A stretch of DNA of 64,000 nucleotides from Novosphingobium mathurense. Its GTDB lineage: Bacteria > Pseudomonadota > Alphaproteobacteria > Sphingomonadales > Sphingomonadaceae. The stretch is taken from positions 186,001 to 250,000 of the forward strand of contig NZ_FVZE01000006.1 of NCBI RefSeq assembly GCF_900168325.1, read 5' to 3'. Below the pieces are notes generated by a model. It ran no database searches, had not been told where the DNA came from, and was given only the letters and a program-made list of their open reading frames with translations. A program made the position numbers and the translations under genes. Positions 8,365 to 16,895 of this stretch are shown here, one piece after another. Within the stretch, counting starts at the first letter, position 1, and each line of letters starts with the position of its first letter.

Positions 8365-8780
8365 GCCTGTCTAGACCCCTGCACTTGATCCCGGATTTCC
8401 GAAGAGGTTTTCCGGTCCGGGAACCAGATGCCTCGCGCGCGACTCCCATCAAGAATCGTGCCAATACGGTTGCCCACTAGGTAGGACATGTGTGCAGCCG
8501 CGAAAAGACCGGAATCGTTCGATTTACCCTATCGAATGCGGTGTTTCGGCAATGTCCGGCGGGCAAGATGCACAACATCTGTTCAATATTCAGGCAAGCC
8601 CTGCCTCAAAATTGTGCAATGCGCCCAATAGGGCGTCAGCACGAGGCGCGGCGGGGGTGGCTCCGGGAACCGGGTAAGGCAACGGGCAGCCGGAAGGGCT
8701 TGACGACCGTTCCGGCCGTGAAGCCGTTGTTGGTGGGGCCAACCGGCGCTCTATCGGCGCCGGGGCGAAAGGCCGGCTCG
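8365..8780. other. Intergenic region between glnB and argC
   Basis: No gene is supported in these 416 bp. The region holds the glnB leader, a sigma-54-like promoter (8448-8464, minus strand) and an inverted repeat, TTCGAT and ATCGAA separated by 7 bp (8518-8536). The part from about 8600 to 8780 is GC-rich sequence after the argC stop, in which I find no clear terminator with a T run. Confidence 0.6.
8448..8464 (-). promoter_or_regulatory. Candidate sigma-54 (-24/-12) promoter of glnBA
   Basis: Read on the minus strand the site is TTGGCACGATTCTTGAT. It matches the TGGCAC-N5-TTG form of RpoN promoters with correct spacing, although the -12 element is TTGA rather than TTGC. Transcription would start roughly 70 bp before glnB. 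RpoN control of glnB is well established in other proteobacteria. Confidence 0.55.
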
Positions 8781-9704
8781 TCAGAGACGCAGTCCTGCGG
8801 TTTCGGGCAGGCCGGCCATGATGTTGAGGTTCTGGACCGCGGCGCCGCTGGCGCCCTTGCCCAGATTGTCGAGCATGGCAACGAGGCGGGCCTGGCTGCC
8901 GTCGGCAGAGCCGAAGACGCGCAGGGTCAGCGTGTCCACCGGCTGCATCGAAGCGCGCAACAGCAGCTCGCCCGGTTCGTCGTCGACGACCGAAACGATC
9001 GGGCTGCCGGTATAAGTCTCGCTTAACTTTTCGCGCAGGGCATCGGGCGAGCCGGCATTCTTCATGGCGCCAAGGTGCAGCGGCACTTCGACGACCATGC
9101 CGCGATGCGCGGCGACGACGGCGGGCGCGAAGAGCGGTGCAACCGAAAGACCGGCATGAACCGTCATTTCGGGCACGTGCTTGTGTCCCATGGCCAGGCC
9201 ATAGGCGCGGAATGCGATGTCGCGGTCTTCCTCGAAGCGCCCGATCAGCGCCTTGCCACCGCCCGAGTAACCGGAAACGGCATGGCACACGTAAGGCCAG
9301 TCGGCCGGTAGCAGCCCGGCGGCCACGAGCGGCGCGACGAGGGCGAGGAAGCCGGTCGGATAGCAGCCCGGATTGCTGACGCGCATGGCCGAGGCAATTG
9401 CGTCGCGGCCGACCAGCTCGGGAAAGCCGTAGGTCCAGCCATCGGCGGTGCGGTAGGCGGTCGATGCGTCGATCACGCGGGTACGGTCGTTGCGGATCAT
9501 CGCGACGGCTTCACGGGCGGCATCGTCGGGTAGGCACAGGACGACGAAGTCCGCGTCGTTGAGCGCTTCGGCGCGCGCAGAGGCGTCCTTGCGGCGTTCG
9601 TCGTCGAGAATGACGAGGTCGAATTCGCTGCGGCTGCCGAGCCGATCGGCAATTTCGAGGCCGGTGGTACCGGCGGCGCCGTCGATGAAGACCGTCGTGC
9701 TCAC
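8781..9704 (-). CDS. argC: N-acetyl-gamma-glutamyl-phosphate reductase, type 2
   Basis: This enzyme carries out the NADPH-dependent reduction of N-acetylglutamyl phosphate to the semialdehyde, the third step of arginine synthesis. The 307-residue length marks the shorter type 2 form. The N-terminal cofactor loop is FIDGAAGTTG, and the catalytic cysteine is Cys114 in SNPGCYPTG. The HAVSGYSGGGK block is also conserved. The start overlaps the end of the upstream SH3 gene by 4 bp (ATGA), implying translational coupling within an aminopeptidase, SH3 and argC cluster. Confidence 0.95.
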   Translation of the reverse strand: MSTTVFIDGAAGTTGLEIADRLGSRSEFDLVILDDERRKDASARAEALNDADFVVLCLPDDAAREAVAMIRNDRTRVIDASTAYRTADGWTYGFPELVGRDAIASAMRVSNPGCYPTGFLALVAPLVAAGLLPADWPYVCHAVSGYSGGGKALIGRFEEDRDIAFRAYGLAMGHKHVPEMTVHAGLSVAPLFAPAVVAAHRGMVVEVPLHLGAMKNAGSPDALREKLSETYTGSPIVSVVDDEPGELLLRASMQPVDTLTLRVFGSADGSQARLVAMLDNLGKGASGAAVQNLNIMAGLPETAGLRL

Positions 9705-10105
9705 TGCTCGATCACCTCAATCCCGGAAAGCGCGACGTAGCCGACCTGGCCATCCTCGCCGAGCTGGCCCCAGGCCCAGTTGCCGGCGATATCCAGCACG
9801 TTGAAGGTTTCGCCTGCGGGCAGTTCGCGGATCGCGTCTGCATCCTCGCGCCCGGCGATGCGCAGGATCGCGCCCGGAAGCACCTTGTGCGGCATCGGCA
9901 CCGAGTAGTGCGGCACGAAGTAGAGACCGGCGAGCTTGATGTGCGCCAGATCCCCGCGAACCGGAAGACAGCCGGGATCCGCGGTCACACTCGGCCCGGT
10001 CATGGCAAGAATGCCGTCGATCCGGGGGGGACGGGTATGGGAATCCTCGATGGCCAACGCGGTCATGTCTCCAAAGTCAAAGATGGGCGCGCTTAGCTGG
10101 GGCAT
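9701..10105 (-). CDS. SH3 domain protein of unknown role
   Basis: A protein of about 134 residues with a bacterial SH3-like fold: two repeats of the type LPGAILRIAGREDADAIRELPAGETFNVLDIAGNWAWGQLGEDGQVGYVA. No signal peptide or catalytic domain is visible. In sphingomonads such SH3 proteins are often encoded near NlpC/P60 or M17 peptidases, and here an M17 aminopeptidase gene lies 25 bp upstream. The ATG at 10105 was chosen over a TTG at 10111. The gene overlaps argC by 4 bp. The function is unknown. Confidence 0.72.
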   Translation of the reverse strand: MPQLSAPIFDFGDMTALAIEDSHTRPPRIDGILAMTGPSVTADPGCLPVRGDLAHIKLAGLYFVPHYSVPMPHKVLPGAILRIAGREDADAIRELPAGETFNVLDIAGNWAWGQLGEDGQVGYVALSGIEVIEQ

Positions 10106-10130
10106 GGCCAAGAAGCAAGGTTTCGGCGAG

Positions 10131-11516
10131 TCATTTGCCGTACCGCTGTCTTAGCATATTCCAGCTCGCCCGCAGACCCAAAGCGTCTCCCCCCTTCGGA
10201 CGACCCGGCTTGGCGGAAGGCCGCCAGGCGAAGGTGTCGAAATGGGCCCAGTCGACGCCCTTGGGGACGAAGCGGTCGAGGAACAGCGCCGCGGTGCAGG
10301 CGCCGGCAAAGCCGCCGCTGCCGGCGTTATTGATGTCGGCCACGTCGGACTTGAGCATTTCACGGTAGCCTTCGTGCAACGGCAGGCGCCAGCACGGATC
10401 GTCGCTGGCAAGGCCGCCGTCGAGCAGGGCCTGCGCCGTTGCGTCCTCGCGCGCGAAGAGCGCGGGCAGGTCGGGGCCGAGCGCGACCCGGGCCGCACCG
10501 GTCAGCGTCGCGAAATCGATGATCAGCTCCGGCTCCTTCTCTCCGGCACGGGCGAGGGCGTCGCCGAGGATCAGGCGGCCTTCGGCATCGGTATTGCCGA
10601 TCTCCACCGAGATGCCTGCGCGACTGCGCAGGACGTCGCCCGGGCGGAAGGAGTTGGCTGAAACCGCGTTTTCGACGGCGGGGACCAGCAGGTGCAGCCG
10701 CACCGGCAGCTTCGCGTCCATGATCAGCCGCGCCAGCGCCAGGGCATGCGCCGCGCCGCCCATGTCCTTCTTCATCAGCAGCATGCCCGAGGACGGCTTG
10801 ATGTCGAGCCCGCCCGAATCGAAGCAGACGCCCTTGCCGACGATGGCGATCTTCGGGTGCTTGGGATCGCCCCATTCCAGCTCGATCATGCGCGGCGCGT
10901 GGCTGCGCCCGGCAGCGCGGCCCACGGCATGGACCATCGGGTACTCGCGTTCGAGCATGTCGGCGCGGGTCACGTGGATTTCCGCGCGATAGGCCTTGGC
11001 AAGGCTTTCGGCCTCCGCCTCGAGCTGGCCGGGACCCATGTCCTCGGCCGGGGTGTTGACGAGGTCGCGGACCAGTTCGACGGCCTCGGCTTCGGCGGTG
11101 ATCGCGTCGATCTTGCCCGCCTCTGCGGTCAACAGAACGCGCGGGCCTTCCTCGGAAGGATCGGAGCGATAGCGCTCGAAGCTGTATTGTCCGGTGATCC
11201 AGCCGAACATCGCGCGGCCCGGCTCGGCGCCGTGGCAACGATAGGTGCCGGCAGGCAGCGCATCGGCGAGCTTGGCGAGGCACCAGCTGGACAGTTCCCC
11301 GGTCCGGGCGACGCCTGCCACCACGACCCAGCCGTCGCCATCGGGCACGATCGCGTGCTCGCCTGCATCGGCGGTGAACTTGTGCGCGTCGAGCGCGGCG
11401 CGCTGGGCCGCGGTGCGTTCCTTGAGGAAGGCATCCAGTCCGTCCTTGTCGACGAGGTGGATTGCCACGGCCTTCTGGCCCCGGTCCGGCTGAATCAAAG
11501 GGTTCTTGTCGCTCAT
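10131..11516 (-). CDS. Leucyl aminopeptidase family protein (M17)
   Basis: A 461-residue cytosolic dizinc/dimanganese aminopeptidase. The metal site is seen in GKGVCFDSGGLDIKPSSGMLLMKKDMGG and in the family signature NTDAEGRLILGDAL. The N-terminal 150 residues form the poorly conserved M17 cap domain. It removes N-terminal residues from peptides during protein turnover. It is divergent from the DUF3298 lipoprotein gene across only 48 bp, so both promoters must be compact or overlapping. Confidence 0.92.
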   Translation of the reverse strand: MSDKNPLIQPDRGQKAVAIHLVDKDGLDAFLKERTAAQRAALDAHKFTADAGEHAIVPDGDGWVVVAGVARTGELSSWCLAKLADALPAGTYRCHGAEPGRAMFGWITGQYSFERYRSDPSEEGPRVLLTAEAGKIDAITAEAEAVELVRDLVNTPAEDMGPGQLEAEAESLAKAYRAEIHVTRADMLEREYPMVHAVGRAAGRSHAPRMIELEWGDPKHPKIAIVGKGVCFDSGGLDIKPSSGMLLMKKDMGGAAHALALARLIMDAKLPVRLHLLVPAVENAVSANSFRPGDVLRSRAGISVEIGNTDAEGRLILGDALARAGEKEPELIIDFATLTGAARVALGPDLPALFAREDATAQALLDGGLASDDPCWRLPLHEGYREMLKSDVADINNAGSGGFAGACTAALFLDRFVPKGVDWAHFDTFAWRPSAKPGRPKGGDALGLRASWNMLRQRYGK

Positions 11517-11564
11517 ATCGAGTTTCTCTAGCGTTGGCTCAGGCCCGAGTGCGAGAGGAAATTT

Positions 11565-12431
11565 ATGCGAATTGGCGGATTGGTGTTGGCAAGCGTTCTC
11601 CTGGCAGGCGGCTGTTCGGGCAAGCAGGCCGATGCCCCGGAGGATCAGCCTTCGCTTTCAGCCTCGAATGATGCCGGGGTTGGCGGTACGGGAGCCGGCT
11701 CGGCCTCGCAGGCGGCGACGTCCGATGGCGCTTCGCCGGACGCGCAGGCTGCAGCAGCCATGGGGCGCAAGGAAGAAGCCTCGAACGACCTTTACGAGTT
11801 CGCTTACGAGTATCCCGATCAGGCCGGCGCGATTCCCGGGCTGCGCGCGCGGCTCGATGCCAAGCTGGATGAAACCCGCAAGGCGCTGATCGCCGAATCG
11901 CGCGACGACCGGCGCGAGGCGAAGAAGAACGACTTTCCCTATCACGCGCACAGCAGCCAGACTTCATGGAAGGTGGTAACCGACCTGCCGGGCTGGCTGT
12001 CGCTGTCCTCGGAGTTCTACGTTTTTTCCGGTGGCGCCCACGGCATGAGCGGCTTCGATTCGCTGCTGTGGGACAAGCAGGCCGACGCGGCCCGCAAGCC
12101 CGAAACCCTGTTCACCAGCGAAGCGGCCCTGCGCTCGGCGATCCGCAGGCCCTTCTGCAGTGCGCTCGACAGGGAGCGGGAAAAGCGACGCGGGGTGCCG
12201 GTGCAGCGTGGCAGCGACGACATGTTCAGCGACTGCATCGATCCGCTCGAAAGCACGGTGATTCTCGGCTCGTCGAACGGCAAGACCTTCGATCGCCTCG
12301 GAATTCTTGTCGGTCCCTATGCGGCCGGGCCCTATGCCGAAGGCACTTATGAGATCACCTTGCCGGTCACCTCGGCCGTCCTTGGCACGGTGAAGCCCGC
12401 CTACAAGGACAGTTTTTCGATCGGCAACTGA
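11565..12431 (+). CDS. DUF3298 (RsiV-like) lipoprotein
   Basis: A 288-residue lipoprotein with lipobox LLAGGC (Cys17) and an Ala/Ser/Asp-rich linker to about residue 65. From about residue 120 there is a DUF4163/DUF3298-type region: WLSLSSEFYVFSGGAHGMSGFDSLLWD, a segment GPYAAGPYAEGTYEITLPVTS, and an end at PAYKDSFSIGN. This domain pair occurs in the anti-sigma factor RsiV and in lysozyme- or peptidoglycan-binding proteins, but there is no anti-sigma region or membrane helix here. The likely location is the inner face of the outer membrane. The exact role is unknown. Confidence 0.8.
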   Translation: MRIGGLVLASVLLAGGCSGKQADAPEDQPSLSASNDAGVGGTGAGSASQAATSDGASPDAQAAAAMGRKEEASNDLYEFAYEYPDQAGAIPGLRARLDAKLDETRKALIAESRDDRREAKKNDFPYHAHSSQTSWKVVTDLPGWLSLSSEFYVFSGGAHGMSGFDSLLWDKQADAARKPETLFTSEAALRSAIRRPFCSALDREREKRRGVPVQRGSDDMFSDCIDPLESTVILGSSNGKTFDRLGILVGPYAAGPYAEGTYEITLPVTSAVLGTVKPAYKDSFSIGN

Positions 12432-12487
12432 TCTTTCGCGATTGCGAGCATCTCGCATTTGGCGGGCAAGATCGCTATGTGGGGGCC

Positions 12488-13318
12488 ATGAGCGAATACC
12501 AGATTGTCGAACCCGGAAGTGAAACCGTCCTGCGCGACGGCACCATCAAGCTGCACGGACCCGAGGCTTTCGAGGGCATGCGCAAGGCCGGGCGCCTTGC
12601 TGCCGCGATCCTCGACGAAGTGGCCGCGATGGTGCAGCCGGGTGTCACCACGGCTGAAATCGACGACAAGGTTCGCGAACTGACGCTCGACGGCGGTGCG
12701 GTTCCGGCGACACTGGGCTATCGCGGCTATGCGCATTCGTGCTGCATCTCGATCAACCATGTCGTGTGCCATGGCATTCCTTCGGAAAAGACGCTGAAGG
12801 AAGGCGATATCCTCAACATCGACGTGACCCCGCTGCTGGATGGCTGGCACGGCGATTCCAGCCGCATGTACTTCGCGGGCGAGCCCTCGCTGAAGGCGCG
12901 CAAGCTGGTCGATGTGACTTACGAGTGCCTGATGATCGGCATCGAGCAGGCCAAGCCCGGCAACCGCGTGGGCGACATCGGCGCGGCGATTCAGGCCTAT
13001 GCCGAATCGCACCGCTACGGCGTCGTTCGTGAGTTCTGCGGGCACGGTCTCGGTCGCCTGTTCCACGATGCGCCCGAAGTGGTCCACGCCGGTCGTCCCG
13101 GCACCGGGCCGCTGCTCAAGCCCGGCATGTTCATGACCATCGAGCCGATGATCAACCTGGGCAAGCCGCCGGTGAAGCTGCTCAACGACGGCTGGACCGC
13201 GGTCACGCGTGACAAGTCGCTTTCGGCCCAGTTCGAACACTCGATCGGCATTACCGAGGACGGCTGCGAGATCTTCACGCTCAGCCCGGCGGGCCAGCAC
13301 AAGCCGCCCTACGCCTGA
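12488..13318 (+). CDS. map: Methionine aminopeptidase type I
   Basis: This enzyme removes the initiator methionine from nascent proteins. The 276-residue protein has all five metal ligands in order: Asp in LNIDVT, Asp in WHGDSSRMY, His in CGHGLG, Glu in MTIEPM and Glu in QFEHSIGIT. The extra sequence HSCCISINHVVCHGIP is normal for type I. An in-frame GTG lies 9 bp upstream at 12479; the ATG at 12488 gives the usual N-terminus. A small hairpin without a T run (13332-13349) follows the gene. Confidence 0.97.
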   Translation: MSEYQIVEPGSETVLRDGTIKLHGPEAFEGMRKAGRLAAAILDEVAAMVQPGVTTAEIDDKVRELTLDGGAVPATLGYRGYAHSCCISINHVVCHGIPSEKTLKEGDILNIDVTPLLDGWHGDSSRMYFAGEPSLKARKLVDVTYECLMIGIEQAKPGNRVGDIGAAIQAYAESHRYGVVREFCGHGLGRLFHDAPEVVHAGRPGTGPLLKPGMFMTIEPMINLGKPPVKLLNDGWTAVTRDKSLSAQFEHSIGITEDGCEIFTLSPAGQHKPPYA

Positions 13319-13388
13319 CCCCGACCGTGGCCGGGGCTGAAAGGCCCCGCCGCAACCGCGCGGCGCCCGGCGCGTTGACGCCTCTGCC

Positions 13389-14237
13389 ATGATCCGCGCC
13401 AAGTTTCCCGGAATTTGCCTACTGCTCGCGCTTGCGGCGGCGCCCGGCCTGTTCCTGCCGGGCACGGCCCATGCGGGTCCATGCCCTGTCGAACATGTCG
13501 GAAAACTCGGCACCGGCGCCTGGCCGGTCGATGGCGAGAACGCTCTGCAGGCCGATCTGGCGCGCCTGCACGGCGGCTGGTTCTACACCTGGCAGGCGAA
13601 GTCGGGGCTAAGCGATGCCCGCTTCGTGCCGATGATCCGGTCGGGCCGGGATCTGCCGCAGGTCTTCGCCACGGCTTCGCCAGTGCTGCTGACCTTCAAC
13701 GAACCGGACGAAGCGAAGCAGGCGAACATGAGCGTCGAGCTTGCGCTGGCCTATTGGCCGACGCTGATGGCGACGGGCAAACGTCTCGGATCACCGGCGA
13801 CCGGTACGGGCAACGAACTGGGACCTGACAGCTGGCTCGGCCGCTTCATGGCCGGGGCAGGCGCGCACGGTTATCGCGTCGATTTCATCGCCGTCCACCA
13901 CTATGCGCAGTCCCCGGATATCGACGCATTCCGCCGTCGCCTCGAGCGGATCCACGCGGCTTATGACAGGCCGATCTGGGTTACCGAATGGGCGCTGGCC
14001 GACTGGACGCGGCCGGGCCGCTTTTCCGTTGCCGAACAGGCATCGTTCTTCCGCCGCGCCTCTGCGATGCTGGATGACTTGCCCTTTGTCGAACGCCACG
14101 CGTGGTTCGGGCTCTACGAGGGGCTCGACGGCTGGAACCTGCATTCCGGGCTGGTCGCAGGCGGCAGGCTCACCGAGGTCGGCAGGGCCTTCGTCGATCT
14201 CGCCACCTGCGAGGCCGCACCGGACGATCCGGAATAG
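13389..14237 (+). CDS. Secreted glycoside hydrolase-like protein (Asl1/GH128 catalytic core)
   Basis: A 282-residue protein with a Sec signal peptide ending near TAHAGP. The remaining sequence resembles the glycosyl hydrolase catalytic core found in Asl1 and GH128 beta-1,3-glucanases. There are two candidate acid residues at strand ends: Glu in LLTFNEPDE (about residue 109) and Glu in PIWVTEWALADW (about residue 202). HHYAQSPDIDAFRRRL lies between them. The pattern fits a TIM barrel. The substrate is not evident, and no carbohydrate transport genes adjoin it. Confidence 0.75.
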   Translation: MIRAKFPGICLLLALAAAPGLFLPGTAHAGPCPVEHVGKLGTGAWPVDGENALQADLARLHGGWFYTWQAKSGLSDARFVPMIRSGRDLPQVFATASPVLLTFNEPDEAKQANMSVELALAYWPTLMATGKRLGSPATGTGNELGPDSWLGRFMAGAGAHGYRVDFIAVHHYAQSPDIDAFRRRLERIHAAYDRPIWVTEWALADWTRPGRFSVAEQASFFRRASAMLDDLPFVERHAWFGLYEGLDGWNLHSGLVAGGRLTEVGRAFVDLATCEAAPDDPE

Positions 14238-14246
14238 CCCTGCCGC

Positions 14247-15500
14247 TCAGAAGCTGATCACGGCCTCGCCGATGGCATTCCACACGTCGGCCAACTGATC
14301 CTCCGTGATGCAGTAGGGCGGCATGACGTAGACCGTATTGCCCAACGGACGCAGCAGGATCCCGCGCTCGCGGAAGAAGGCCATGAGGTCGGGCGCCAGC
14401 GTATCGAGATAGCCCCCTTCGCCCGAGGTCTTGAGGTCGAGCGCGGCAATCGTCCCGCATTGGCGGGCGTTGTCGAAGTGGCAGAAGCTCTCGAGCTTTT
14501 CCAGCCAGCGCGCCTGCCGCCCGGCCAGTGTGGCGATACGCTCGCGCACCGGTTCCTCGCGCCAGATCTGCAGGTTCGCGTGGGCTGCCGCGCAGGCGAG
14601 CGGGTTGGCGGTGTAGCTGGACGAGTGGAAGAACATCTTCGCGCGCTCGGTCGACCAGTGCGCCTCGAATATCGCCTCGGTCGCCATCGTGACCGCCAAC
14701 GGGATCGCGCCGCCGGTAAGGCCCTTGGACAGGCACAGGATGTCCGGCGCGACGCCCGCCTGTTCGCAGGCGAGCAGGGTGCCGGTGCGGCCCCAGCCGG
14801 TCATCACTTCGTCGGCAATGAACAGCACGCCGTGGCGTGCGCAGACCTCGTGCATCTGCGCCAGCGTTTCCGGGGTGTAGATCAGCATGCCGCCTGCGCC
14901 GAGCACCAGCGGCTCGACGATGAAGGCGGCGGTATCGTTCTGGCGGCAGATCGCGTCCAGCGCATCGAGCGTGGCCTGCTCTGTTCCCGCGGCGGGGAAG
15001 GGCACGGTCCCGACGTCGAACAGTAGCGGTTCATAGGCCTGGTTGAACACGCCGCGTGCACCTACCGACATCGCGCCGATGGTATCGCCGTGGTAGCTGT
15101 GTTCCATCACGACGATGCGGTGCCGCGCCTCGCCCCGCGCGTGCCAGTAGCCGAGCGCCATCTTCAGCGCGACTTCGACGGCGGTCGATCCGGAATCGGA
15201 GAAGAACACCCGCGACAGGTTCTGCGGCATGATTGCGCGCAGGCCGGCGGCCACCGCTTCGGCGGGTTCATGGGTCCAGCCGGCGAAGATGATCTGGTCG
15301 AGCTTGCCCGCCTGTTCGGCGATGGCGGCCATGATCTTCGGGTTGCAGTGCCCGTGCGTCGTCACCCACCACGACGAGATCGCATCGATGTAGGATTTGC
15401 TCTCCGCGCTATGGAGCAGCGCGCCCTCGGCGCGTTCGACCATGGGGATCGGTTCGCGCAGGCCGTGCTGCGTGAAGGGGTGCCAGACAGATGACGTCAC
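14247..15500 (-). CDS. bioA: Adenosylmethionine-8-amino-7-oxononanoate aminotransferase
   Basis: BioA makes 7,8-diaminopelargonate from 8-amino-7-oxononanoate using S-adenosylmethionine as amino donor. The protein has 417 residues: the N-terminal VWHPFTQHG, the SSWWVTTHGHCNP region, the SGSTAVEVALKMAL phosphate-binding segment, EVMTGWGRTG, and the PLP lysine in CLSKGLTGGAIPL. The start is taken as the GTG at 15500, which overlaps the bioD stop (GTGA), rather than an upstream codon inside bioD. It is the last gene of the biotin operon. Confidence 0.95.
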   Translation of the reverse strand: MTSSVWHPFTQHGLREPIPMVERAEGALLHSAESKSYIDAISSWWVTTHGHCNPKIMAAIAEQAGKLDQIIFAGWTHEPAEAVAAGLRAIMPQNLSRVFFSDSGSTAVEVALKMALGYWHARGEARHRIVVMEHSYHGDTIGAMSVGARGVFNQAYEPLLFDVGTVPFPAAGTEQATLDALDAICRQNDTAAFIVEPLVLGAGGMLIYTPETLAQMHEVCARHGVLFIADEVMTGWGRTGTLLACEQAGVAPDILCLSKGLTGGAIPLAVTMATEAIFEAHWSTERAKMFFHSSSYTANPLACAAAHANLQIWREEPVRERIATLAGRQARWLEKLESFCHFDNARQCGTIAALDLKTSGEGGYLDTLAPDLMAFFRERGILLRPLGNTVYVMPPYCITEDQLADVWNAIGEAVISF

Positions 15501-16132
15501 CGGGTGAAATCCTCCAGTCGAAAATGTTCGGCAAAGGCCGCGCGCAGGGTTTCGGGCGTCAGCGGATCGAGCCGCGGCAGGCGGCCCAGGCGGCGGACCT
15601 TGCCCATCTCGCAGATCGTCGCCTCGCTGTCTTCCACGGCATCGCCGACGAAGGCGATACCGAGAATGGCGATGCCGCGCCCCCGCAGCGCCTCGATCGA
15701 CAGGAGCGAATGATTGATCGTGCCCAGCATGGTCCGCGCGACGATCACGACCGGGCATTGCCAGCGCGCGAACTGGTCGGCGTAAGTCATCTGGCGGGTG
15801 AGCGGCACGAGGGCACCGCCGGCTCCTTCGATCACCAGCGGCCCGTCGACCTGCGGCAGGGCGAGCCGTTCCGGATCGATGGCGACCCCGTCGATCTCGG
15901 CGGCAAGGTGGGGCGAGCAGGGTGTCGTGAGGCGATAGGCGTCGGGCAGCACGCGCTCCGGCGCGATACCGGCGAGACGGGCCACGCGGTCGCGGTCGCC
16001 GCCGTCGGCTTCCAGTCCGGCCTGCACGGGTTTCCAGTAATGGGCGCCGAGCGCGCCGGTCAGGGCGGCGGCGAAAACGGTCTTGCCGATTTCGGTGTCG
16101 GTGCCGGTGACGATGATGGGGGTGGTTGGCAT
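15497..16132 (-). CDS. bioD: Dethiobiotin synthase
   Basis: BioD closes the ureido ring: diaminopelargonate plus CO2 and ATP gives dethiobiotin. The 211-residue protein starts with the P-loop VTGTDTEIGKTVFAAALTGAL, which contains the GTxTxxGKT signature. The KPVQAG substrate motif and EGAGGALVPL follow. It lies 7 bp after bioC and overlaps bioA by 4 bp. Confidence 0.95.
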   Translation of the reverse strand: MPTTPIIVTGTDTEIGKTVFAAALTGALGAHYWKPVQAGLEADGGDRDRVARLAGIAPERVLPDAYRLTTPCSPHLAAEIDGVAIDPERLALPQVDGPLVIEGAGGALVPLTRQMTYADQFARWQCPVVIVARTMLGTINHSLLSIEALRGRGIAILGIAFVGDAVEDSEATICEMGKVRRLGRLPRLDPLTPETLRAAFAEHFRLEDFTR

Positions 16133-16139
16133 GGTCGTT

Positions 16140-16895
16140 TCACCTAGCGCGATGAAGGTGACAGGTCACGACCTCGTATGTCACCGCGCTCCCCGATTGT
16201 TCGAAGCGGGTCATGACCTTGCGCAGGACGCCAGGCGGCAGCGGGCGATGGCGTGGCGAGGACGTACCGGCGCCGATGGCCTTGAGCGAGCGCAGGAATG
16301 CACGGGCATCGGCATGGCTTTCGACAAGTGCCTCGATGTCGAGCGCGGCCGGGGCAAGCCGGGTGAAGTCCTCGACCGGGCGGAATTCCGGCGTTCCGGC
16401 GACCAGCCCCTCGGACGTGTGAGCTTCGCGCCATTCGGCAAAGGTGCGGGGCCCCAGCGTCGTCACGAGGCAGTGACCGCCCGGCGCGAGCCATTCGGCC
16501 ATGCGGGCCAGTGCGGCAGGCGCATCGGTGAACCACTGCAGGGCAAGGCTGGAGCAGATGAGATCGAAAGGCCCGCCTTCCGGAGTGCCGAATTCCCCGT
16601 CCATCGTCGCGAATCGGCGCGAGGGCGCATCGCCCAGGTTGGCCCGGCAACGCTCGACCATTTCAGGGGCGATGTCGGTGATCGTCCAGTCCCCGCCGAT
16701 TCCTGCCGCGACCAATGCGCGCGTCAGGAAGCCGGTGCCGCAGCCGATCTCCAGCACGCGGGGGCTTTGCGGCAGGTCGAGCGCGGCGATACGCTCGGCG
16801 AGGCGCACGGCGACACTGCGCTGGACGCGGGCATGGCCCTCGTAGTCCGGCGCCCTGGCGAAGGCCGTTGCGATACGTTCGCGTTGCCCGGTCAT
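16140..16895 (-). CDS. bioC: Malonyl-ACP O-methyltransferase
   Basis: BioC methylates malonyl-ACP so that fatty acid synthase can build a pimeloyl chain. The 251-residue SAM-dependent class I methyltransferase opens MTGQRERIATAFARAPDYEGHARVQ, typical of BioC, with motif I at VLEIGCGTGFLTRAL and ICSSLALQWFTD later. The frame is open further upstream, but the ATG at 16895 overlaps the esterase stop (ATGA) and gives the normal N-terminus. Confidence 0.92.
   Translation of the reverse strand: MTGQRERIATAFARAPDYEGHARVQRSVAVRLAERIAALDLPQSPRVLEIGCGTGFLTRALVAAGIGGDWTITDIAPEMVERCRANLGDAPSRRFATMDGEFGTPEGGPFDLICSSLALQWFTDAPAALARMAEWLAPGGHCLVTTLGPRTFAEWREAHTSEGLVAGTPEFRPVEDFTRLAPAALDIEALVESHADARAFLRSLKAIGAGTSSPRHRPLPPGVLRKVMTRFEQSGSAVTYEVVTCHLHRAR

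Noticed and set aside
6358..8388. A 676-codon plus-strand frame across glnA and glnB
   Set aside because: It is antisense to two unmistakable genes.
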